A stretch of DNA of 64,000 nucleotides from assembly GCA_964445765.1 (NCBI GenBank), contig CAYULD010000003.1, forward strand, positions 248,001 to 312,000, written 5' to 3'. The first letter of the stretch is position 1. Each line of letters begins with the position of its first letter. Source of the stretch: JANPLD01 sp964445765 (lineage in GTDB: Bacteria > Pseudomonadota > Alphaproteobacteria > Rickettsiales > UBA8987). Below are positions 1-7,596 of the stretch, in pieces. Made by a program: the position numbers and the translations under genes. Below the pieces are notes generated by a model. That model was not told the origin of the DNA and searched no databases. It saw only the letters and a program-made list of their open reading frames with translations.

Positions 1-843
1 GCCATTTTTGCCAAGCACCACTGGAACGCCAATATATAAGCCCTTCACGCCATATTCGCCATTGAGATAGGCCGCACAAGGAAGCACCCTTTTTTTATCT
101 TTCAAATAGCTTTCTGCCATTGCGATTGCTGATGATGCAGGGGCATAAAACGCAGAGCCAGTTTTTAACAAACCAACAATTTCAGCACCGCCATCACGAG
201 TTCTTTGAACAATTTTATCTAGCTTTTCTTGCGTCGTCCAACCCATTTTTATTAAGTCTGGAAGCGGAATTCCAGCCACCGTTGAATAACGAACTGAAGG
301 CACCATAGTATCACCGTGTCCACCTAAAACGAAAGCAGTTACATCTTCAACTGAAACTTTGAATTCTTCAGATAAGAAATATCTAAACCTTGCAGAATCC
401 AGCACGCCAGCCATTCCCACTACTTTATTATGTGGGAAGCCAGTAACTTTTTGCATCACCGCAACCATTGCATCAAGTGGGTTTGTAATAACAATTACAA
501 ATGCATTTGGAGCATATTTTTTAATTCCTTCACCTGCAATTTTAATAATCCCAGCGTTAATGCCAAGCAAATCATCTCTGCTCATACCCGGTTTTCTTGG
601 CACGCCAGCAGTTACAATCACAACATCTGCCCCTTCAATATCTTTATAATCTTGCGTTCCAATAAATGCACCATCAAAGCCTTCTACAGGTGCAGATTCC
701 GCAATATCAAGCGCTTTACCTTGTGGAATACCCTCATTAATATCAAGCAGAACAACATCACCAAGTTCTTTTAATCCCACTAAATGAGCCAGAGTTCCGC
801 CAATATTTCCTGCACCTACTAATGCTATTTTTGCCTTTGCCAT
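1..843 (-). CDS. mdh: malate dehydrogenase, 3' end cut by window edge
   Basis: NAD-dependent malate dehydrogenase of the LDH-like type (TCA cycle, cytosol). The reading frame starts at the ATG at 841-843 (MAKAKIALVGAGNIGGTLAH) and runs 281 codons to the window edge, so roughly the last 30-40 residues are missing. Visible features are the N-terminal GAGNIGG dinucleotide-binding loop, the substrate-loop arginines in GVPRKPGMSRDDLL, the NPLDAMV segment and the catalytic histidine in LGGHGDTMVPS. The LDH-like form is usual in alphaproteobacteria, whereas E. coli uses a different MDH type. It is divergent from pstS, with 108 bp between the two starts. Confidence 0.95.
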   Translation of the reverse strand, partial: MAKAKIALVGAGNIGGTLAHLVGLKELGDVVLLDINEGIPQGKALDIAESAPVEGFDGAFIGTQDYKDIEGADVVIVTAGVPRKPGMSRDDLLGINAGIIKIAGEGIKKYAPNAFVIVITNPLDAMVAVMQKVTGFPHNKVVGMAGVLDSARFRYFLSEEFKVSVEDVTAFVLGGHGDTMVPSVRYSTVAGIPLPDLIKMGWTTQEKLDKIVQRTRDGGAEIVGLLKTGSAFYAPASSAIAMAESYLKDKKRVLPCAAYLNGEYGVKGLYIGVPVVLGKNG

Positions 844-951
844 AATTTCCTTAATTAGTTTAATTTTTTATAATTTAATAATCATTCTAAATCTTATTGC
901 AAGGCTAAGAAAAAAATGTTAATGGAATTTCAAATATTTTTATGAGGTGGA

Positions 952-1956
952 ATGAAAAAGTTACTATCTTTATTAGCCATATTGATGGCGTTTTCTAATC
1001 AGGCGGAAGCTCGTGAACAGATTAGAATTGTTGGCTCTTCAACGGTTTATCCCTTCGCAACCGTTGTGGCGGAAGAGTTTGGCACAAAAACTGATTTCAG
1101 AACGCCAATCGTTGAATCAACTGGCACAGGTGGAGGTATAAAGCTATTTTGTGGCGGTGTTGGATTTGAATTTCCTGATATAACTAACGCCTCTCGTAAA
1201 ATTAAAGAGAGTGAAATTCAGCTTTGTAAGTCAAATAATGTTGTTCAAATTAAAGAAGTTAAAATTGGCTATGATGGTATAGTTATCGCCAATTCTAAAG
1301 ATTCTGCCCAATATAATTTAACTAAAGAGCAAATTTTCAAAGCGCTTGCTAAAAAAATTCCACAAAACGGCAAACTCGTTGAAAATCCTTATAAAAATTG
1401 GAGTGATATTGATTCATCTCTTCCAAATAATAAGATTGAAGTTTATGGCCCGCCGCCAACTTCTGGCACTAGAGATGCCTTCGTTGAAATAGTTATGGAG
1501 CCAAGTTGCACCAATATTGCAGAGTTTGTAAAAGAATATCCAGATGAGGAAATCAGAAGGAAGAACTGCCACGAAATTCGTGAAGATGGCGCATATATTG
1601 AATCTGGTGAGAATGATAATTTAATTGTGCAAAAATTGAAAAATAATTCTAATGCGCTTGGCATTTTTGGTTTCAGCTTTTTAGATCAAAATTCTGATAC
1701 TATTCAGGGCAGTATAGTTGATGGTGCATCACCAGATTTTGAGAATATTCACTCTGGTAAATATTCTGTATCTCGCTCATTATATATGTATGTTAAGGGG
1801 GAGCATATTGGAAAAGTTGCTGGGCTTAATGAATTTTTGGCAGAGCTTACAAGTGAAGATGCTATTGCTGATACTGGCTATTTATCTATGAAAGGCCTAA
1901 TTCCACTTAAAGAGGAAGATAGAAAAAACCTTAGAGATAGCCTTACTGGGAAGTAG
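952..1956 (+). CDS. pstS: phosphate-binding periplasmic protein PstS
   Basis: Substrate-binding protein of the high-affinity phosphate ABC transporter. The 334-residue product has a cleavable signal peptide (about residues 1-20, ending NQAEA) followed by IRIVGSSTVYPFATVVAEEFG, the phosphate-loop start typical of the PstS family. A later GPPPTSGTRDAFVEIVM segment matches the second phosphate-binding loop (SGT). A strong ribosome binding site (GAGGTGG) precedes the ATG. No pstCAB or phoU genes lie beside it in the window, so the permease and ATPase must be elsewhere or absent. No Pho box was identified. Confidence 0.9.
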   Translation: MKKLLSLLAILMAFSNQAEAREQIRIVGSSTVYPFATVVAEEFGTKTDFRTPIVESTGTGGGIKLFCGGVGFEFPDITNASRKIKESEIQLCKSNNVVQIKEVKIGYDGIVIANSKDSAQYNLTKEQIFKALAKKIPQNGKLVENPYKNWSDIDSSLPNNKIEVYGPPPTSGTRDAFVEIVMEPSCTNIAEFVKEYPDEEIRRKNCHEIREDGAYIESGENDNLIVQKLKNNSNALGIFGFSFLDQNSDTIQGSIVDGASPDFENIHSGKYSVSRSLYMYVKGEHIGKVAGLNEFLAELTSEDAIADTGYLSMKGLIPLKEEDRKNLRDSLTGK

Positions 1957-2150
1957 GTTGTGGGTTAGTGGCAAGTGGTGGTGGTATTATTTCTAATTTC
2001 TGTCACTGGTTACGGGAGCCTCTTACATTTCTCCGCCTGCTTGCGGGGGGAGATAAAGAGGGGGCAAGTTAGGGGCTAGGTTTTAGTTTGTCATACCCTG
2101 AATTTTTTTCAGCAAGAAAAAATTATAGGGGTATCCAATTAAAACCTATC

Positions 2151-2221
2151 GTCATCTTGAGCGAAGCGAAAGATCTAGAAAGAATATACTACTTCCAGAT
2201 TTTTCACTTCGCTTGAAATAA
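2151..2221. repeat. dispersed palindromic repeat, copy 1
   Basis: Imperfect inverted repeat with arms GTCATCTTGAGCGAAGCG and a matching TTCGCTTGAAATAAC side. The same element recurs at 23175-23245 and 33772-33829. It lies in the 313-bp gene-free stretch between pstS and tRNA-Cys. That stretch also contains a half copy of the GC-rich CCTGCTTGCGGGGGGAG repeat near 2030 and an inverted repeat built on ATACCC/GGGTAT at about 2094-2135. Confidence 0.7.
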
Positions 2222-2269
2222 CTCTAGTGATTATTTTAGAGTGAGAAATTTTCCCATCACTTCAAATAT

Positions 2270-2344
2270 GGCCGGTTAGCAAAGTGGTAATGCGCGGGAC
2301 TGCAAATCCCGCATGCGTCAGTTCGATTCTGACACCGGCCTCCA
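2270..2344 (+). tRNA. tRNA-Cys (anticodon GCA)
   Basis: A cloverleaf can be drawn. The seven-base acceptor stem GGCCGGT pairs with ACCGGCC, the anticodon loop is CTGCAAA with GCA, and the T arm contains GTTCGATTC. The discriminator is U73, a tRNA-Cys identity element, and CCA is encoded. The gene forms the left edge of an accessory stretch and probably served as an integration site (see 2345-2841). Confidence 0.95.
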
Positions 2345-2841
2345 GCTCTAAGCTTGCTTTCAAGCCTTTTCTTAAAAAATCCCCAGCATATAAAACTCTA
2401 AAAGGGACACTCACGGGACACTAGTTGATAAAAAACTATAACTAATCATAAAAATTAAAACTTCTTATAACGCTGTAAAAAGGCCCACTTAAGAGTTTTA
2501 ATGTCCCGTAATTGTCCCATATAAATAATTGCTAAATCAATAAATAATGTATTTCAGATAACTTCGGGGTTTTTTTATAAAATAATTTCTGAAATAGTTT
2601 TTACTATGTAGTTTGTTTCAAGTTTTCTCACTTTCTTAATAATCAAATTAATACCCATCTAAATCATCTTCTATACTTTTGATGCCAGAGTAGATTATAT
2701 ATGAAAGCACAAAAATCAGCAGGATTAAAAAGAGAAAAAAATATAACATATGGCATTAAGCTAGATTGAAAACGCTCAAAAGAATAAGGTAAATCATTAT
2801 AGAAAAGCAAAAGGCTGGCAGGATACCAATCAACCAGAGGT
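2345..2841. other. gene-poor stretch after tRNA-Cys, possible integrase scar
   Basis: No convincing gene. Sixty bases after the tRNA 3' end there are two tandem GGGACACT units (2404-2411 and 2415-2422). At tRNA-Arg, a live integrase gene is preceded by two TACACAAA units starting 55 bases after that tRNA, so this looks like the promoter or start region of a lost integrase. The rest includes GTCCC-containing sequence near 2505-2520 and an inverted repeat around 2550-2610. On the plus strand at 2701-2835, two adjoining short reading frames in different phases could be a frameshifted remnant of a gene of about 45 residues. Confidence 0.4.
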
Positions 2842-3033
2842 TTAATTGGCATTTAAGCTACTGCCATAATTATTATATGGGTTGCCATCTGCACGAGTTC
2901 TAAAATGAGGCTGAATATAAGTGCCATTATTTTTGAAATAACCATTTACTCTTTGATAACCCTGAGCAAATGCATTGTTTGCAAAAAGAAAAAAGCCAGT
3001 TGCAATTATTATTGTTAGAATTTTAGACTTCAT
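2842..3033 (-). CDS. small secreted protein with NGTYIQPHFRT motif
   Basis: A 63-residue product with a clear signal peptide (about residues 1-23, ending NNAFA) and a short mature part: QGYQRVNGYFKNNGTYIQ, then PHFRTRADGNPYNNY. The V/I-x-GYxxxNGTYxxPHxRTxxDGNPxNN pattern is seen in many short exported proteins of unknown function in bacteria, plasmids and phages; this is recalled, not searched. A ribosome binding site (GGGAG) lies upstream. It ends soon after the motif, shorter than many relatives, so the C-terminus may be truncated. Transcribed leftward toward tRNA-Cys. Confidence 0.6.
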   Translation of the reverse strand: MKSKILTIIIATGFFLFANNAFAQGYQRVNGYFKNNGTYIQPHFRTRADGNPYNNYGSSLNAN

Positions 3034-3075
3034 AGAAATCTCCCTGTATTGAAATAATAAAAAGCTACCAAGCGT

Positions 3076-3318
3076 TTATCTTAATTTCTTAAAATATTTT
3101 CTATGGTAGCTGGGAGTTCGAAAGCCGACAAGAAGTGCGACTGTGGCTATTTTTAGCCTTACAGCTTGGACATGTATAACCACCTCCCAGCCATATAGAC
3201 TAGGAAGGGCATATTTTTTATACGGTATATGTATAACCGCTTCTTGATTAGGTTTCGACACCCAAAGCAGGAAATTACTGCTCATACCTATTGTAGTTTG
3301 TTGCTGGCTATAAGTCAA
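3076..3318 (-). CDS. hypothetical protein (doubtful)
   Basis: An 80-codon frame starting at a TTG with an AAAAGGTGA Shine-Dalgarno-like sequence just upstream. The product has a basic C-terminus (RTPSYHRKYFKKLR) and no domain I recognise. It points the same way as the small secreted protein gene and is divergent from the Fic gene. Evidence that it is a real gene is limited to the frame length and the upstream purine run. It could be a decayed fragment. Confidence 0.25.
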   Translation of the reverse strand: MTYSQQQTTIGMSSNFLLWVSKPNQEAVIHIPYKKYALPSLYGWEVVIHVQAVRLKIATVALLVGFRTPSYHRKYFKKLR

Positions 3319-3401
3319 ATCACCTTTTATTTTTGCTTAATATTACTTAGATTATATATGCAAAGCTTAAGATGAACAGATGCTAGGGTTTTTGTTTAAT
3401 T

Positions 3402-3476
3402 ACCCATTTTGTCCAATAAATATCTTTATTTTACCCATTTTGTCCAATAAATATCTTTATTTTACCCATTTTGTCC
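3402..3476. promoter_or_regulatory. three tandem 31-bp repeats upstream of the Fic gene
   Basis: The core ACCCATTTTGTCC occurs at 3402, 3433 and 3464, exactly 31 bp (about three helical turns) apart. The 18 bases between cores are identical in the two full units. The last core ends 25 bases before the Fic ATG. Spacing by whole helical turns puts all cores on one DNA face, as expected for a cooperative operator. A natural candidate binder is the N-terminal antitoxin-like domain of the Fic protein itself, but this is inference. Confidence 0.6.
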
Positions 3477-3501
3477 TGTAATATGGTAAAAATGAATTTA
3501 T

Positions 3502-4986
3502 ATGACCCAATATTCAAAAGATTCAGAAATTATTTTATCAACTACGGAAAATAGAAAATCTGTAGCTTATGGCGTTGAAATTGGGAGTTTAAGAAAGCTT
3601 GCACCTAAACTTTATACCAATAATTTAGATGATAAACCAGAAGTAATAGTAAAAAGAAATTTGTGGCAAATAATATCTTTGCTTGTGCCAAATGCACTAT
3701 TAGCTGATAGAACTGCAATTGAATTAAAGCCATCATCAGATGGAACATCATCCGATGGATGTATTTTTATAATCTCTGAGCGAAAAAGAGATATTGAGCT
3801 TCCCGGTGTTACGATAAGAACTAGAAAAGGACATAAACCTTTGCCAACTGATAAGCCGTTTTTGGAAGGCTTATATTTAAGCTCGTTTGCTAGAAGTTTT
3901 CTTGAGAATATGAGAATTTCACGACCAAGAAAAGGTGAGGTTTCAAGAACATTATCAAAAGAACAACTAGAAGAAAAGCTAGATGCTATTTTAAGAAAAT
4001 CTGGCGATGAAGAACTAAAAAAACTTAGAGATGAAGCTAGAAAAATTTCAAAAAAACTTGGGTTAGAAAAAGAGCAAAAAAGGCTAGATGATTTAATTGG
4101 AACATTGCTTGGAACAAAAGAAGTAAAACTAAAATCAAAAGCTGGAATTGCTAGAAAATCTGGTTTGCCTTTTGACCCAAAAAGATTGGTTTTATTTGAA
4201 AAACTTCATCATGAGCTAAGGCAAACTTTGCCTACTACAAAAATTGCGAAGAAAACTTATGAGGCTTTGCCATTTTTTGAAGCCTATTTTTCAAACTTTA
4301 TTGAAGGCACTGAATTTGAAGTGAGTGAGGCAGAAGAAATTTGCTTTGAAGGTAAGTTACCAATAAACAGGCCAGCGGATGGTCATGATATATTTGGCAC
4401 TTACGCAATAGTTTCAAATTCAAAAGAGATTAAGAAAACTCCAAAAAACTTTAATGATTTTACGGAGTTATTACTCTCTCGCCATGGTGTTTTGATGAAA
4501 GGCAGGCCTGATAAAAATCCGGGGAAATTTAAAACTGAAGGCAATAGAGCTGGTAGCACATTATTTGTAGCACCAGAACTTGTGGAAGGAACTTTAAAGA
4601 AAGGTTTTGAAATTTATCAAAGCATTGAAGCACCATTTAACAAGGCTGTTTTTATGATGTTTTTAGTTGCTGAAGTTCACCCTTTTGCAGATGGAAATGG
4701 TAGAATAGCAAGAATTATGATGAATGCGGAGCTTGTTTCAAAAGATGAGCAGAGAATAATTATTCCAACAGTTTATAGAAATAATTATCTATCTGCTTTA
4801 AAGGCACTTAGTCATAATAGCGTAACTGAACCGCTGGTGAGGGTGTTGGAATTTGCACAAAATTACACATCAAGAATTGATTGGTCTAGTTTGAAATCTG
4901 CAAAAGATGATTTAATAAATACTAACGCAATGATTGATCCAAACGAAGCGGACTTAGAAGGTATAAGGCTCAAATTACCAAGCTAA
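3502..4986 (+). CDS. Fic-domain protein with AbiEi-like N-terminal region
   Basis: A 494-residue Fic protein, a family that mostly transfers AMP to target-protein side chains. The complete core motif HPFADGNGR lies at residues 393-401. The inhibitory-helix motif [S/T]xxxE[G/N] appears as SNFIEG at 264-269, N-terminal to the core, which is the class II self-inhibited arrangement. Residues about 20-135 (ADRTAIELKPSSDG, LPGVTIRTRKGHKPLPTDKP) resemble the AbiEi-type antitoxin/regulator fold. Residues 140-200 are charged and probably coiled coil. So toxin-like and regulator-like parts appear fused in one chain. The gene stands alone behind three promoter repeats (3402-3476). Target and physiological role cannot be read from the sequence. 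Confidence 0.85.
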   Translation: MTQYSKDSEIILSTTENRKSVAYGVEIGSLRKLAPKLYTNNLDDKPEVIVKRNLWQIISLLVPNALLADRTAIELKPSSDGTSSDGCIFIISERKRDIELPGVTIRTRKGHKPLPTDKPFLEGLYLSSFARSFLENMRISRPRKGEVSRTLSKEQLEEKLDAILRKSGDEELKKLRDEARKISKKLGLEKEQKRLDDLIGTLLGTKEVKLKSKAGIARKSGLPFDPKRLVLFEKLHHELRQTLPTTKIAKKTYEALPFFEAYFSNFIEGTEFEVSEAEEICFEGKLPINRPADGHDIFGTYAIVSNSKEIKKTPKNFNDFTELLLSRHGVLMKGRPDKNPGKFKTEGNRAGSTLFVAPELVEGTLKKGFEIYQSIEAPFNKAVFMMFLVAEVHPFADGNGRIARIMMNAELVSKDEQRIIIPTVYRNNYLSALKALSHNSVTEPLVRVLEFAQNYTSRIDWSSLKSAKDDLINTNAMIDPNEADLEGIRLKLPS

Positions 4987-4991
4987 TAAGC

Positions 4992-5168
4992 CTATAAGCT
5001 GTATTTATCTTCAACAAAATCACTGATAAAATTTTTGACCCCAGATGCATCCATAGATGTAACTTTTTTTAAGAATCTACTAAAATGCAGATTTCTCTCA
5101 GAGGAAGACTTATTAAAAGTGTATGCACCCTCTAAATTACCAGACAATTCATAATATCCTTTTTTCAT
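4992..5168 (-). CDS. possible 58-residue hypothetical protein
   Basis: Short frame in the 377-bp gap between the Fic gene and the HTH-array gene. The product starts MKKGYYELSGNLEGAYTFNK and ends FISDFVEDKYSL. Composition is protein-like (charged, no long low-complexity runs), and it converges on the Fic gene with six bases between their stops. There is no good ribosome binding site and no recognised domain. It may be a small accessory gene or chance. Confidence 0.3.
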   Translation of the reverse strand: MKKGYYELSGNLEGAYTFNKSSSERNLHFSRFLKKVTSMDASGVKNFISDFVEDKYSL

Positions 5169-5363
5169 AAACTAACTTAAAAAAGATTACATTTCATAAA
5201 CAAACTTTATTTATAAAACTTTAGACTTGACCTGACAGTTTGGAAGTAAAATAATCTCCATCCTTTAGGCCAAGTCTAATATTTTACAGGTTAGAATCTA
5301 ATCTACCCTAACAGGTGCTAAATGATGGTCATTCTAACTCATCCTAAATCTAAAACTCATCCA

Positions 5364-7586
5364 TCAAAAATTAGGCAAATCGCTTGTTCTGTTATTTTTT
5401 CTGAACTTTTCATTAGATTTTGCGCTGTTATTTTGATACCTTAAATCATGAATACTTAATTCTGTAGAAAAATGCTTTAAGAAAATTTTTTTGTCTTCTG
5501 GCTCCTCAATACTAAACTCTTTCATCAAAGGTTCACAAAATTCTGAAGGAACTTTGCCTGAACGCTCAATTATCAAATAATAGCCTTTTTTAGCACCAAT
5601 AGCTTTTTCAATTTTATCTTTTGTTTTACCAGCACCTTTATATAAGCGATTAAAAGCCTCAACATTATCTATAGAGCCACCTTCAAGTTCAGATAAAATA
5701 GATTTGTCCAAATTTGGAATACGATGCATTAAAACCATTTTGCACTTATCTATTTCTTCTTCCGTAAAAATACCCAAACCCTTTGCAAATTCCACTGCCA
5801 TACTTTCTATAGCTGCCGGTTTATTCTGAGACCACTTAAATAATGCAGCCCTAGTAGGTGGATTTTCAAGGTCTTTTCCTTGATACAATTCAACCATTCT
5901 ATTTAAACTCATATTTAGATTTTTAAGGACGAATTTTATAAAATCACCAGAGTTAATTTTTCTCTCAAATGCATCATTCAAGGCATTTTTAATGTCATCT
6001 ACTTTTGTATTTCCACCTCTAAATGCAATTTTAAGAGCATTCAAATCTTCAATTGATATATCGTTTTCGCTTTTTTCAAAAGATTTTAAAAAGTAAGCAA
6101 CAAAATTATTAATTATATTTGGATATACCGCTCCTGCCTTACTAGCTTCCATATGGTTAACTAACGCTGGCTTGCATTTAACCTCTCTAGCATATTCCCA
6201 AGTGGTGATTCTATTTTGAGTTCTATGAAAAAAAATTAATTCTGGTAGCTTCATTTCACCTGATTTTAATGCAGATATAAAACCCTCAAAACTTCTTCTT
6301 TTATCAAGACCAAAAGATGTATCAATCATCATATCTTTTAACCAAGGCATTTCACCAACAAGAGTGTTAAATAATTTTTCGGTAGAATCAAAATGACCAC
6401 CCTGTGTATGATTAGAAATGCTTCTATATGCAATAAATTGATGGCTTGTGCTTGATATATCTTCTAGCCTTGATGGTGTGTAACCTGAAAATTCTATTAC
6501 TTTTCTAAAAAATTCATCTCCTAATTCTAACTTTTGTTTTTGAGTTAAATTTTTATCTGCTAACTTATTTTGATAATGTTTTGTTAAGTTATAATAACCC
6601 CTATAATAATTTTCAGTATTTGGAATTTCTAAAAATTTTGCTTCATTTTTAGAATAGTCTTCGGTTATTGATTCGTCTTTTTTTGAGCCATTAATAAAAA
6701 TTAATTTATTAAATTGTTCTTGGTTTAGGTTATGACGCTCCTGTAAGTTTGTTAATGTAGGTGCACCAAATTTATTTTCATCTATGCATCCATCTAGTGT
6801 GCCTCTATCAATCTTTAAGTAAGTCGCTAACCTTTCAATTATCTCTTCTCTATTCTCAGATTTGATAAAATCCAATAGCTTGTTTGCAGTATTAATTGAG
6901 CCGTTTTTTATAGCTTTATCTATCAAGTTACCTAAAGAATCTTGTTCCACTTGCATTGAAGCCATTGAATTAACTAACGCAATTAGATTATCATCACTCA
7001 CTTTCTCAGAAAGCCAATCTTTAAATCTCTTTAAATTTACCCCTTGTAGATTTTTAGTGGTGCCATCAAAAACATTTTTGAAAATTGTTCTGTCTGATAA
7101 ACCCATTTCTTTTGTAACAGAGCTTAAATCAAATTTTCCAGCTTCTGGTTCTAGAGATATAAATTGCGATAAAAACTCTTGAGGGGTTGTTTCTGTGTTA
7201 ATAGAGCAAAAGGCATTAAAGATATTCAAATTTATTTTTGGATTACTCTCAAGGTATATCTTTTTTGAGAAATCCACTTTTCTTCTTAATGCAGCAGATT
7301 GAACCATATTAAAGCCAAGTGCTTCACTTATAATGCTGGTAGTTTTTTCATTAGGAAATAAACTTCCATTTTTATAACCAATCAAACTTTCTTTATAAAC
7401 TCCTAATTCTTTAGCAAACTGCCCATCAGTTAATCCAGAATATTTTTGCAATTCAGTAATCGCAGCTGATAGGGTGGAATTGTATTTTGCATATAAATCG
7501 TTCCTTCCTAAAGAATGAGAGGAAGCGGTAAAGTGCTCATTTACCACTTGGCTAAAAATATATTTTCTACTTCTTTCTAATTGCAT
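5364..7586 (-). CDS. 740-residue protein with several XRE/HTH-like segments
   Basis: Not a family I can name. Several segments of roughly 60-90 residues look like degenerate XRE-type helix-turn-helix units. The clearest are residues about 43-100 (LTDGQFAKELGVYKESLIGY), 546-625 (a SLNRMVELYQGK turn followed by TRAALFKWSQNKPAAIESMA) and 642-710. Weaker ones lie around 150-190, 250-300 and 350-480. There is no signal peptide, membrane segment or enzymatic motif. It is the third gene of a leftward operon, starting 10 bp after the aminotransferase gene, so it may regulate the aminoadipate cluster. Dedicated regulators usually carry one HTH, which makes this unusual. A structural or protein-binding role is equally possible. 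Confidence 0.6.
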   Translation of the reverse strand: MQLERSRKYIFSQVVNEHFTASSHSLGRNDLYAKYNSTLSAAITELQKYSGLTDGQFAKELGVYKESLIGYKNGSLFPNEKTTSIISEALGFNMVQSAALRRKVDFSKKIYLESNPKINLNIFNAFCSINTETTPQEFLSQFISLEPEAGKFDLSSVTKEMGLSDRTIFKNVFDGTTKNLQGVNLKRFKDWLSEKVSDDNLIALVNSMASMQVEQDSLGNLIDKAIKNGSINTANKLLDFIKSENREEIIERLATYLKIDRGTLDGCIDENKFGAPTLTNLQERHNLNQEQFNKLIFINGSKKDESITEDYSKNEAKFLEIPNTENYYRGYYNLTKHYQNKLADKNLTQKQKLELGDEFFRKVIEFSGYTPSRLEDISSTSHQFIAYRSISNHTQGGHFDSTEKLFNTLVGEMPWLKDMMIDTSFGLDKRRSFEGFISALKSGEMKLPELIFFHRTQNRITTWEYAREVKCKPALVNHMEASKAGAVYPNIINNFVAYFLKSFEKSENDISIEDLNALKIAFRGGNTKVDDIKNALNDAFERKINSGDFIKFVLKNLNMSLNRMVELYQGKDLENPPTRAALFKWSQNKPAAIESMAVEFAKGLGIFTEEEIDKCKMVLMHRIPNLDKSILSELEGGSIDNVEAFNRLYKGAGKTKDKIEKAIGAKKGYYLIIERSGKVPSEFCEPLMKEFSIEEPEDKKIFLKHFSTELSIHDLRYQNNSAKSNEKFRKNNRTSDLPNF

Positions 7587-7596
7587 AAATGTATTA

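Noticed and set aside
2664..2852. 62-codon minus-strand frame after the small secreted protein gene
   Set aside because: It overlaps the end of that gene in another phase, is unusually rich in Phe, Tyr and Leu, and has no ribosome binding site or recognisable motif.
3402..3476. Three regular repeats considered as a CRISPR array
   Set aside because: The 31-bp units are directly tandem and the bases between cores are identical, so there are no unique spacers. No cas genes are nearby.
6862..7182. 106-codon plus-strand frame inside the HTH-array gene
   Set aside because: It is opposite a 740-codon frame with coherent HTH-like composition and has no independent support.
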